NCBI GenBank assembly: GCA_013423325.1
Contig: BLJB01000005.1
Span: 1 to 64,000, forward strand
Origin: Usnea hakonensis
Taxonomy: Eukaryota; Ascomycota; Lecanoromycetes; Lecanorales; Parmeliaceae
Length of the DNA stretch: 64,000 nt
Direction of reading: 5' to 3'
Shown: one piece after another, positions 11,601 through 22,917 of the stretch
How the letters are laid out: each line of letters begins with the position of its first letter
How positions within the stretch are numbered: position 1 is the first letter of the stretch
Notes under the pieces: model-generated
Seen by the model: the letters and a program-made list of their open reading frames with translations, nothing else
Databases searched by the model: none
Told to the model about the DNA's origin: nothing
Position numbers and translations under genes: made by a program

Positions 11601-12134
11601 CATGGGACCTATATTTTTATAGACTAGCACAGCGAAAGCATTCATGGGTTGGTGCGGATTCTGAGACGGGCATTTTCGAGGCGCGGGATAAGCGTCTGAT
11701 TGGTAGTTTCAGTCATGACGCGATGGCGAGAGCGCGGTTGTGTTGCAATCACACACGAACCTACTTTAACGATAGGTACTTTATCTAGATGCGGATCCTT
11801 CGGGGTCGTTCCAACACAATCAGGCTTGAATAAACTGTTTTCAATGCTAAGAGCTGCTTCGTTGGTCGATTGGATTACGAAAATCAGGTTCGGACCCAAC
11901 CGATCTCCGTCATCTAATACATCAGATCGTTGCTTCATTTTCCTCGTACTCCCTCGTTGAACCATCATCTTGTTCATATCTTATAATTTCGTGTCCCTGC
12001 TATATACACGGACCCTCAGCCCACATTTACATCCCTTCTATCTCACGAATCCCTTTACAATCGTCTCCCCTCCCCCCCTTTTCCTCCACACCGCTCAGGA
12101 AGAAAAACCCCCCAACTGAAATTAAAGACTTTAC
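11601..12134. other. Intergenic between npl4 and the esterase gene
   Basis: This 534-bp space separates two converging genes, so it holds both 3' ends. Short frames on both strands (about 11640-11980) show no recognisable protein. Confidence 0.5.
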
Positions 12135-13374
12135 TTACGCCAACAGATACCTAGCCGCATGGCCCACGTGATCGTCCGCAAACGTCGCCATTGTGAAATA
12201 ACTGTGATCGTACCCGTCCTGCCACCGCACATTCACTTTGCCCTTGCCCGCGGCCGCTTTGACAAAGTTCTCGGGGAGCAGTTGGCCTTGTTTGTAGAAG
12301 TTGTCGTTTGTGCCCTGGGGTTTTGTGCGTTAGAAGGTAAAATTATATAGATAGAGTTGGTTCTCCGTTCTTCCAGGAGGTCGGGGTTTCTTTCGCCCCC
12401 CGATGGAGGGGGGCTCGTCTCGGGGGAGGGAAGGAGGAGGGGAGATGCAACGTACGACATCAATCAGAATGTCCAGCGGCTCGCCGGACCATTTCTTCAC
12501 CAGCTCCGTCGCGTCGTGCTCGGCCCATTGGCCCTTTTCGGATTCCGACGAGCCCAAGTAGCCCGAAAAGGCCTTTTGACCCCAGGGGCAGGCGAGCGGG
12601 TTGGCGATGGGGGCGTAGGCGGAGACGGATTTGTATTTGTGGGGGTTTTTGAGGAACTGGGGGGGTTTGAGTTAGTGGGGGGGTTGGTTGGTTGATGGGG
12701 GGTTAAGGGGGGAGGATTCTTTGAGATGATGGTGATAGGAGGGGGGATTGGAAGGAGGGACTGGGGCGAAAAGGGGAGGGAGAGCGGGGCTCACGCAAGT
12801 CAAAGCGCCGTGGCCGCCCATGCTGTGTCCGAAGATGCTGACGCGCTGCCCATCCACCTGTGTAAAGTTTTCGAAAACGGTACTGGGGAGCTCCGACGTG
12901 ATGTAGCTGTACATTCGGTACCCTTTGTCCCAGGGGGGTTTGGTCGCGTCGACGTAGAAGCCGGCGCCGCTGCCAAAGTCGTAGGAGTCGTCTTCGCCTT
13001 GGATTTTGAGACCACCTGGAAAGATTGATCTCATGTTAGGCTGGGGTCTTGTGGATTGAAATCGGAGATTCGTTGGAGCGGGTTGGGGTGGTGCGAAGGG
13101 TGGTCATACGTGGACTCGTGTCGGGGTACAGCACCGCAATTCCCTTCTCGCTCGCGGCGCGTTGGAAGAATCCTTTTTCGGCGCCATTGTCGCCGGTGCA
13201 GGTCAGGCCGGCGAGGTATATCAGGAGGGGCACTTTGTGGAGGGGGTTCGTGGTGGCTTGGGGGGGCAGGTAGAGGTTGAAGGCCATTTCGCAATTGGTG
13301 GTGGAGGCGTTGTGGGAGAGTTTGAGGAGTTTGCCGCCGAAGGAGGCGATTGTTGCTTTTGTTTGGACGGACAT
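12135..13374 (-). CDS. S-formylglutathione hydrolase (esterase D)
   Basis: The enzyme hydrolyses S-formylglutathione to formate and glutathione, the second step of formaldehyde detoxification in the cytosol. Four minus-strand exons (13374-13110, 13015-12795, 12656-12456, 12314-12135) give 288 residues. The alpha/beta-hydrolase nucleophile elbow GHSMGGHGALT supplies the serine. The Asp lies after the third exon join near GTNDNFYKQG. The His is in GYDHSYFTMATF. The oxyanion region is marked by LLIYLAGLTCTGDN. Length is standard. Introns 2 and 3 are unusually C/G-homopolymer rich, and coding strand composition flips along the gene. Confidence 0.95.
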
Positions 13375-16081
13375 GGTTGTGGATTGGTGAGCGGATGATG
13401 GTTAGGAGTGGTGCGGGTTGAGGTGGAAGAATGGGGATTTGGATGATAAGTATTCTGTGAGGAAATAAAAGGTATGACGTCGTTTGGGGGGAAAAAAGAC
13501 TGCGGGGATAGTTCCGCACTTTGAATTTGGTCAAAGAGAAAAGGTAAAGTATGATATTGACGAAAGTCACGTATAGAGAGGGACCTTAAGATCTTTAAGA
13601 ACGCTTCTTTCTCATCAACGCAGCGGTGTAGACGGAAAGAGCCAAGAGACAATTTCCAATGCAGGCTAGTAAGACCAGAAATTGACGACATTTGTGACAT
13701 GTTTCGTGGGTGAAGCACCAGAACTTTAACAACTTCATTGCTGTACTCCGTAATTGGGCCCTCTGTTTGACCTTTTTCTATTTCCCCTTACCCATATTGA
13801 TACTCCACACCGGTCACTTTCTCCGAAGATCAAGTGTCAATCTGGTTCGGTCTGAAAAGGCCCGAGACTCCAGTGCAAGTACACATGCCACGTCTCTGAT
13901 CGTGCAGGTCACTTCGTTGCTCAGGCAGGGTGCGCGATCTCTACAAGATTACCTTGATAATGAATTTTTCTCAGCATCAGGCGTTAGTGATGACGTCCAG
14001 TCTTGGTTTGAAGTTATCAACGACGTCTCTAAAAACAGGTATAAGGGAAAGTTGGGTCATGCTCATGTATCGTGAACCCTTAATGCGCATTCGACCCACG
14101 CGAGGAACAAGTAGGCTGCTAGAGAGCACTCGACTAGTAGAGACGGTAATCCTTTGACTCAGCAAAGGGTACTTGCAGCTTATGACTGTCAGCCAATCGA
14201 ATTCGACTACCACAATGAAAATCTGCTTGAGATGAGATGGCTGGGCGAGATTGAAGTCTTTTCGAAAGGAATAGATCTTGGCAGAGAAGTCAATGCGTAG
14301 CACATGTGCAGTGCAACTTACAAACATTACGATCAGTCCAGCGATTGACAATGAGAAGTTCCAAACTTTATCGAAAAATAATCTGCGAAAGGCGTAAAGT
14401 TGAGACGACAAGAGTACGGCGCACTGAAGATGCAACAGCGCTAGCATTCTGGCAAGCAGCATACCCAGTCGACAAAGCCATGCAAGACTTCTGGGATGTT
14501 GGACAGTTAATATGGAAATGGCCGCCATCCGGGCGATCGTGGCGGGCTGTTAATGACATTTAATTTGGATGTGGGCCGCCTCCCGGATACCTTATCAGGT
14601 AAGTACGGCCCTAAGCCTTATGGCGTAGCACGACCAGGGGCTCATCAAGGCTTCGTTGAGCTCTTGCTGGGTTAGTATATATATTGACAGAAACAGTTCA
14701 ATAACTGATTCAGGGTGAGATGTATACTTTCTCGGGCCTCTTGAATATATCATTATCCTTAGGCACCGCAGCTTGGCCATTCAGCGACCTCAATTGGGAC
14801 AATAAGGAAGGTTTGTCAGCTCAATGAAACAGCGAGCATCATTGGCCAAGATCAGTACCGGCCTCAGTCATCAATTATTGAAAGGCTGATGTTTCATGAG
14901 GCGGGATTATTGCGCTACCGGTGGGGGCATGTTGTAAAACCTTGCAATAGCTATGGAAGATGACTGCAAACGTGACAAACCCTCCGAAAGTTGGAGTCGA
15001 ACCAAACGACAGTCATCATTCTTCTACTCATCTCCCAGCTGGTTGCCTGGTTGGTGGATTGTCCAACATGATTCGGTATGAGAAAGATACTTGGCTGCTT
15101 TGAATTGTGACTCCTGAAAAAGGCCCTTAGCTTACTAATACAGGTCTAGGTGTTCGGATAAATCACTCTATGTTCTAGCCTGCAAGTCATCCGTTGCTTT
15201 AAAGTGTTCTCTACCAGTTAAATCAAGTCGCTTCTAGCCAGTCTATCTCCTTACCCAAGTAAAGTATTGGGGCTGAGCTATCATGATTCAGCTCAGATTA
15301 TTAGCTAACTCTTCCACTCATGCCTCGCACTTTCATAGGCTGAAGTCAACATTATTATCCAAGAACCCTATCGATCTGACTTTAGTTTTCCGAAAGTGCG
15401 GCAACTAAAACAGTACTCGGCTTCACCCAAATTAATTGCAAACCCCTTGTCAGCTTCGACGACCCTCATCATCTTGAATCGGTGCAACTAGGTTCGACGC
15501 GAATCTAAAATTCAACAGGTCCAGATGGCCAGCGTCTGGGATTGGACAGATTCTTCCCCCTATCCTCAATCCAGTATTCTATCTGCCCATCGCCCAAATT
15601 ATACTGTGTCATTCATATTTTGGGGTTACATGGTGAAACTATCAGAATGTCTGAGCCTCCTGTAATTCTAATGGAAGTATCGTCGGCTTCTACGGGCAGG
15701 CTTGGCGTCAGTCTGCCCCTTCAGATTGATGTCAGAGACCGTGTCGTTAGAGTAATCATGGTTGGTATTTTGCACGAACATTACATGCATGCCATCAGAC
15801 CATGGGTTGGGGTGATAAACGTGGGGTCCACAATCTCAAATGGCATATCTTCGTGTTGGTTGGGTTTGTTGGGATGCTGGGCCTCCTTTGGCACATTGTT
15901 CTTCTATTAAGTCGAGGTAAGAATACTGCCCTCTCTACTCTATTCATCTATCAAGTCCTCTCTCCCTTTCACTTCTGTGCCTCTGTTTCCTTTTGTCGTT
16001 CCTTGAAAATCATTATGCAAGCATCTCATTAGAAAGCACGTCCACGTTCTTCAAATTGCATGAAACCAATCACACTTGGGG
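13375..16081. other. 2.7-kb region without a supported gene
   Basis: No family is recognisable. The longest frames are plus 13710-14075, minus 13977-14528 (183 codons, several hydrophobic runs, with a GTAAGT that could be a splice donor near 14325) and plus 15542-15910. The minus frame could be part of a membrane protein, but neither a start with context nor convincing partner exons could be assembled. The region contains the promoter of the secreted protein starting at 16082. Around 15915-16010 there is a CT-rich stretch, as often found upstream of fungal start sites. Confidence 0.3.
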
Positions 16082-19000
16082 ATGATGGCGTCGTTATGGA
16101 GTATTTTCTTCGTACTTGAATCTCTCTTTCTTCAGTGTTATGCCTACCCTAGATTTGCTGTGCGAGACGCACATCCGCAAATTACAGCGGCGCCAGTCTT
16201 GGGATCCGTCCCCGAAAATGAGCTTCTACGCCGCCAAGATAGTTGCACGTGGGCGTGCGCCGTGTGTGCTCTGTATGCACCATGTGAGAACTGCGTCAGT
16301 CTCAGTCCCCCGGTTGGTATCGAGTGTTGTACGTCAAAGCTCGCAGATCAAAGTGCTTGTCCCACAGCCAATGTTCCGTCCGAGTCGACAATATATATCT
16401 ACACGCTTGAAACCCTAACCCTTTTTGGAAATCCCACGAGTCTCGTTATTGGGAGCGACACTCTCACCCCAGGAGGCAGCGCCGCTACCACGGACGGCCA
16501 TACTTTGTCAATTCCTATGTCTTACCCGAACGCTTCGACTACAGCTACTGGTGGTAGTCTCGTCGAAGATGGAACAACAACCACACTGGGAACTCCCATT
16601 TCCACCGTTACCGGTACTGGGAGAGGTCCAACCAGCACTTTCTGTCCTGTTCAACAGATCTCCGATGGTCAGGTACAGAATGTGCCGTGCTCTAGCACAA
16701 ACACTGCGGTCCAGCCCACAAGTACGAATACGAATATCGATACTGGAGTGGCAACGGGGACAGCTACAGCCGGGACGACTTCGGGCACGAACACTAACGC
16801 GAATACTGGAACCCAGACCGCGAATACGAATACAAATATCAATACTGGAGTGACATCGGGACCAGCTACAACCGGTACGAATTTAGGCACAAACACTGAC
16901 ACTAACACCAATACAAATATCAATACTGGAGTGACAAGCGGGATACCGACGGCCGGTACGAGTTCTGGTACACTCACTGGGATCCAGATCACAAACACGA
17001 ATACAGGTATCAGCACTGGTGCGGCAAGTGCTGGCACTGGCACTGGCACTGGCACTGGCACTGGCACTGGCACTGGCACTGGCACCGGTACCGGCACCGG
17101 CATCGGCGCTGGTACAAGTGCGACAGCTAGCACGGGCACAATTACAGCCGCCCCAGCGCCATCGACGTACACCATCGACGGGATCTCCTTCACTGGCAAT
17201 CCAACCAGTTTGGTGGCTGGCACTGTTACCTTGACACCTGGAGGTCCTGGTCTAACCTCCTCTGGTCACACTATTGCTATTCCGACTAGCGCGTCTGGCG
17301 GACAGATTCAAGTCGATGGTACCACGACATCTTTACCGGCGCCAAATACAGCTGCCATTACTGGAACAGGGATAGCTAGTACGACTGCCGCCCCAGCGTC
17401 GTCAACATATACTGTTGACGGGATCACCTTTACCGGCAACCCAACCAGTCTGGTAGCTGGCACTGTTACCTTGACACCCGGAGGTCCTGGTCTAACCTCC
17501 TCTGGTCACACTATTGTTATTCCGACTAGCGCGTCTGGCGGACAGATTCAAGTCGATGGTACTACGACATCTTTACCGGCGCCAAATACAGCTGCAACTA
17601 CTGGAACGGGGACAGCTGGCACGATTACTGGTACTATTACTGGCACAGGTGAGTACTTTGAATCTGCATCGCTAGTCATGAGAGGATGCTGACTTTGTAC
17701 TTTCTTCCAAGGGACTGGCACCAATGCTGGCACAATAACTGGCACCGGTGTTCAACGTACTACCTACATAGCATCGAATGTTCCCTCCGGGATCCCATGG
17801 GGTGTCATGCTAACCACAGTATCAAGCACCTCGTACACATTGACCTGGGTTGGCTCCAAAGTCAGTACGCCAACTACTTTCACCGAGATCGGCCCGTCAA
17901 CAACCGAGACTACCAGTCAGACAGCAGGGGGCTTTATCTGGACTATCCCAACTCTGCCAGCGGGGTTCCCGATCCCCATAATTGGACCTCCTCCAGGCTT
18001 TCCCGATCCAATTGGTGGAGGAGGCATCGACCCCGATGTACCTGGTTGCATCTTTGGGTGTGGCGGCGGGGGAGGTGGGGGAGGTGGGGGAGGTGGCTTT
18101 CCATGCCTTATCGACTGTGGAGGCGGAGGTGGAGGAGGTGGAGGGGGTGGCGGTGGTGGAAACCCCGACCCAGATCCTACCAAACCTCAGCCTTCCGACA
18201 ACAACCCCAGCAACACCAAACCAACACAAAGTCAACCCAGCAGGACGAATTCGGTATCCTCGTGCTCGAGCTCAGCATTCCCCTCCTGCACGCAACTAAT
18301 ATCAGTCTCATCCTCGACAACCATTACCTCAACATCTTGCACTACCATCACCGGGTGCAGTGGCACCGCGACGACAGCAATCTCTTCAGCCAGCGCCTCT
18401 GCTTCCGGTGTCTTCTGTAGCATTGGCTGTGCTGGGTGTAGCGGTGTCAGCAAATCGAAGAGCAAGCGCAACAAAGCACTCGTTATCGAGGGACGATTGC
18501 CTACGCCTGAGGATTACTGGCGAGATGATCTTGCCAAACGCCATGGTCTGTTATCCTTGCCAAGTAATTATATGCAAGACAATACTTGGAAGCGCGGTTA
18601 CATCCCTCAAGTGTCTGATGTAGACTATGGCGGTAGTATCGACCAATTCATCGTTGACTTGACATCACCAATCGGACCCGGAGCGAAGCCGCTTAAAATA
18701 AACTATGTCGCTGCAATTTCGACAGCTCTCACTGTGGCATTCGATGCAGTGCCGAATGATGACAATTATTATATTTCTCTAAGAGGCTTAGAAGGCTGCA
18801 CGTCAGTCGTTATTATTGGAGAAAAGGGATGCTGGATCAGCCATCTGTGGGAGATCCCCTGGTTCGAAGGATATACAACCAATCAAGTGGATGGTGTAGC
18901 TAAGTTCCAGGCAAACATCATCACACCTATCGAAAACGGCGGTGGAGCTACTAATCCTAGCCCTTTTGCTGCTGGGGGTCAGACAGCCCGCATACCAGAA

Positions 19001-20652
19001 TTGGCCGACGGCGAAACAGGGTACAAGCCAGAAATCCGAATTTTGACGCGAGCGGGAGCCAACGGTGGCTATGCTTATGACGCTCAGGTGAGGAGATCTC
19101 CTATGTGAACCATCACACCCTGATCTTAGAAAGCAATACTGATTTAAGAGCCCACCAGATAACCCTTATAGAACAAGCTTTGACCGGAGCAGGGAGGGCT
19201 TTTGAGGGGTGTACGGTCACAAGAACAGGATATGTGCCGATCGCAGAAGACCCGCAACACGATAACGCCAAGGGCAAGGTTCTCATCCAATACACCAACC
19301 AACAGTGGAATGATGACATTGGTGAGGACATCATCTGTCCACAACAAGCTATCTACAAAATCTGGTTCGAGGAAAACAATGTTAATACTCACACATGGCC
19401 TGCAGCAGGCAACCAGATAGTTGCTGGCAATCAGAAACGCGCAGCAGCTTGTTCCCTTAAACAAAGCGGGTCAGGTACAGCAACTGCCACGGGCAGTGTC
19501 GCTAGCACCAATACTGCAGGCACCAATACTGCAGGCACCAATACTGCGGGGTCCAATACTGCGGGAACCAATACCAATGGTGCGACTACTACTGGAGCAA
19601 GTTCCGGGTTTGTAACATCTGTAGTCAACAGCGGTACCACCATTACTCCTGGCCCCACCATTACAAGCGGATCAGGCGCGACTGCTTCTGCTACATCGTA
19701 TTTCTGCTATCCGTTCGAAGATCCTGATGCAGGGCCCGTAACACCACAATGCGAGTGTGACGGACTTTCTGGCTTTTATCCGTATCTCAGCTCAACTACT
19801 GGCCAGAAGAATTACAACCCTTGTGGGTATACAACATCTCCAACGACCGCTCCAGCAAGCTCCGTACCACCCTTCATCACCACCGAATCTGACGGAGACG
19901 TTGTATCCTGTGCTTCCTCCACGTACTACAATTATGCAGTCAACACGATTCCGACATGTGCGGGTGCAACGAAAGTCATCTCCACTGTTGCATCAATTGC
20001 ATCAGTATATTCTGCATCAGTTGCTTCTTCAGCGTCGGTAGCATCAGTTGCTTCAGTTTCGTCCGCATCGGATGCAGCTTGGTCGTCAGCCGCGGCCGTA
20101 CCAAGCGCTGCCTGCTGGATCCTCGACGACGACGGATTCGGAGATTCTGCTTTTGAAGTATACGGCATCAATGGATGGGCTGGCGAGGGAGGCTCCAAGC
20201 TCTGGGACCAGGAAAATGGCTGCGGTATCGTGTCCGGTGGAGAATTCTTTACAGATGGGCAATCCATGTTTGAAGGCCGACTCAGGGATACGCAGTACGC
20301 GTACTTTGGGCTGAGTTTCTTCAAAGGCGGCTGCGTAGAACGGGCTGTGCACTCGGCAGGAGGACCGTCGCCCGGGACTGGACCCGGTCAAATTGCGTGC
20401 CAACATGCCCCGTCAACTCTCAGTAGTGATCAGGAGACCGCTGTGGGTAACATCGCGGGCCCGCAACTAAAAGCGGTCCAGGCTGTGGCAGAGGGTAATA
20501 CTACGACCAGTGCCGGCTCGAATCTCAGAGAGGATGCCGTCGTCCAGCCGGGCCAGACCGGTACGGCATCATCTGAAGCAGATTTACAGGCATCTGCTTC
20601 AGCAGCGCTGCCTCACCTGCTGGCTGCTGCAAGTGCTGCCGCTTCTACTTGA
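16082..20652 (+). CDS. Large secreted repeat-rich cell-wall-type protein
   Basis: Three exons (16082-17648, 17712-19087, 19159-20652) give about 1,478 residues. The start at 16082 gives a signal peptide (MMASLWSIFFVLESLFLQC), then a Cys-rich segment with CTWACAVCALYAPCENC. Next come three copies of a module with a GNPTSLV...LTPGG core, at about residues 110-170 and then two near-identical 80-residue copies. Between them are long Thr/Gly/Asn runs. A proline-rich spacer, a poly-Gly stretch (about 18060-18165), and a globular part around residues 800-1,150 (YISLRGLEGCTSVVII, QALTGAGRAFEGCTV) follow. After more Thr/Ala/Ser repeats comes a C-terminal Cys-containing domain. I know similar modular extracellular proteins in fungi but no function. 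There is no clear GPI signal. The intron 2 acceptor at 19158 was chosen over nearer AGs because only it keeps frame. Two adjacent genes cannot be fully excluded. Confidence 0.75.
17033..17114 (+). repeat. GGCACT hexanucleotide tract (Gly-Thr)n
   Basis: Eight perfect GGCACT units occupy 17033-17080, followed by degenerate units to about 17114. The tract encodes alternating Gly and Thr inside the secreted protein. Its length in multiples of six keeps frame, so copy number can vary without breaking the gene. Confidence 0.95.
17151..17630 (+). repeat. Tandem 240-bp coding duplication
   Basis: Two adjacent copies, 17151-17390 and 17391-17630, match closely. Both start with ccccagcg and include the same blocks for FTGNPTSLVAGTVTLTPGG and SASGGQIQVDGTTTSLPAPN. 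Differences are scattered single bases, which indicates a recent duplication or ongoing gene conversion. A more diverged third copy of the protein module lies upstream at about 16390-16600. Confidence 0.9.
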
Positions 20653-21198
20653 GCGTTTGCTCTTGTTCAGTGAGCGTAACGGAGATGTTGGAAATTCTGT
20701 TGTTTGAAGACGAAATTTTCGCTGCATCCTAGCGACGTTTTAGAGGATTCGTTTACTTTGGAAACACCACTCGGTGACTTTCTCCGTATCGCTTGAGCGC
20801 TATACAAAAAGTAGAGACAAAATGTTTACTCCAGTGAAAGGCCCAAGCGCTGGGGCTTTTACGAGAGAAAAATTAGATACCATCAGATCATCTTTAGCAG
20901 ATACAAGCAGAAACCTAGCTAGGCATCCAACTCAAGGATAGAAATAAAGTAAAAACAGTAGCATTTTTCATATTTCCAATCAAAGTGAAGTCAAGATTCG
21001 AGCCGCTAGCACCAAAACAGCCAACATCTCAGCCCTACGCTATGCCGCATCGCGACTCTACATCTACTTCACAACATATAAACCCCCCCCTTCCCCTTCC
21101 CTCTCCCCCAAATCCATTCCCCCAATAATCCCCAATCACATCCCATCCCCCCCCCCCAAAAAAACACCAAACGAATACCCAAAATAAAACAACATGAC
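20653..21198. other. Intergenic
   Basis: No gene is visible. The last 130 bp before the ankyrin gene is almost all C, A and T with long C runs (for example 21061-21185), continuing the pyrimidine-rich coding strand that follows. A small inverted repeat (aagcgctggggctt) lies near 20845. Confidence 0.5.
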
Positions 21199-22450
21199 AT
21201 GAAAAAAAAAATGGACCTCATCACCACCGGCCTCCTCCAAAACTCCCCCCCCCTCATCCAACAAGCTCTCGACCGTTTCGCCCGCAGCCCCCGCGGTCTC
21301 ACGCCCGCGCTGCGAGACCGCGTGCTCGGGCTCGCGGTCAAGAAAGGTAGGCCTGATGTTGTGAGGTATTTGATTGATGAGGCTGGGTTTGAAGTTGGGA
21401 GGGTGAGGGCGGGGAGTGTGGGGGGGTGTGTGAGGGAGATGGAGGGGGGGATGGGGGTGGGGGTGGAGGATGTGGTTGGGGTGTTGGAGGTTTTGGTGGA
21501 GAGGGGGTGGGATGTTAATGGGGGGGTGGGGGATAGGTGAGGAATTTCTTTATTTACCTTGCTTTTTTCTTGTTGTTTTGCGGGGTTTGAGGGAAGGTAC
21601 GTGATGCGAGGGGATGGTACATCTAGGGGGATATGTTTCTTTCTTCCCCCTTTTTTCTTTGGTGAAGACATACCTGCAGCATACCCTTCCCCTTTTCTTC
21701 CCCGCACCCCCCACCCGCTAACCCCTCCCCCCTTCCAGCCCCGACCCCCACCACCCCGAATATCTCATCTACCAACTCTCCTCCTCCCCCCCCCTCCTCA
21801 CCTGGTGTCTCACCCACGGCGCCCGTACCACCTACCCCCTCGTCGAACCCACCACCCCACTCCTCTCCCACGTCGCCCTCTCATCCCCCCCAAGCGGCAA
21901 AATCGCCGTATTCAAACTCCTCCTCGAGCACGGCGCGAAACTCGGTCGGCGCACGCTGCATATGGCGGTCGTTAGCGCGGCGAGGAGTGGGGGGGAGGGG
22001 GATATGGCGTTGGTGAGGTATTTGGTGGAGGAGATGGGGTGTGATGTTAATGGGATGGATGTGCCCGAGGGGGAGCGCTATGGGAATCATTATGGGCCGC
22101 CGATTAATTATGTGGCGCATGGGAATGGGGGTGGGGGTGGGGGGGAGGAAGAGGTCGTGAGGTATTTGCTTGAGGTCAGTTTTTTCTCCTCTTCTTTGGA
22201 TTTTTTTTTTTTTCAAATCTATGTCATTTCAAAACTCGGAGATTGGTAAGGAGTGATAAGATTTTGGGGAGTCTTGCTCTACGGAGATTCATGGCTGATC
22301 ATTGATGCTTCCTTCTCTCAGAAAGGTGCGAATCCGGAGATCAAAGATTGTTGGGATCTATGCGATGCGTTTGGGTACGCGAAATTGGGGAACAAAAAGG
22401 TATTGGAGATTTTAAATCAGTGGAGACAGGAGAACGGAAAAGGAGAATGA
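21199..22450 (+). CDS. Ankyrin-repeat protein
   Basis: Three exons (21199-21536, 21739-22174, 22322-22450) give 300 residues, or 296 if the Met at 21211 is used. Ankyrin-type helices appear as GLAVKKGRPDVVRYLIDEAG, FKLLLEHGAKLGRRTLHMAV, DMALVRYLVEEMGCDVNGMD and KGANPEIKDCWDLCDAFGYA. Such proteins bind partner proteins, and no partner can be inferred. There is no signal peptide or membrane segment. The coding strand switches abruptly from C-rich codons (first ~100 bases) to G-rich codons (rest of exon 1), back to C-rich at the start of exon 2, and to G-rich again at its end. Intron 1 is long for this window (202 bp). Confidence 0.8.
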
Positions 22451-22917
22451 AAGACCATTGATTTTTGGACAAGTCCTAGATTCTAGGCAACTTTTTCCCA
22501 AGCTGGACAACCCATGCAAAGCAAGATGCAAACATAATCTCGAATTGGATCAGATGGAAACGTAAAGTGGAGATTGTGGAGGCACTTCCAAACCTGCAAT
22601 GATCAAAAAGAGAGCAAAGTCTTATCAATAGGACTCGACGATGGTCGTCCCGTCCCTAGGATGTCAGTCCATCGACGATGTACCAAGACAAATGAGAGCA
22701 ATTTTGCTTTCAAATACCAAGAAATACACCCCCATGACAACGGCTCAGACTCAATTCTGCAACATGAATAGCTGCCAATAAGGAACCCAGAATCAAAAGG
22801 GCAGCAACCTCGCAATTGTAAATGCCCAACGTGTGCTCCCAAGTTGATGCGCGTGACCCTTCAACACCCACTACCAATAGCGATTTGAATCCAATGCTCT
22901 TGACCCAACCTTACTAC
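22451..22917. other. Intergenic between converging genes
   Basis: This 467-bp stretch holds the 3' ends of the ankyrin gene and of separase. No coding pattern or RNA gene is seen. Confidence 0.5.

Noticed and set aside
15542..15910. 122-codon plus-strand frame upstream of the secreted protein
   Set aside because: No recognisable domain, poor start context, and it probably overlaps promoter sequence.
16669..17223. 184-codon minus-strand frame rich in Val and Pro
   Set aside because: It is the antisense of the Gly-Thr and Asn-Thr repeats of the secreted protein; low-complexity sequence keeps antisense frames open.
17917..18183. Proline-rich minus-strand protein
   Set aside because: Antisense of the poly-Gly stretch in the secreted protein.
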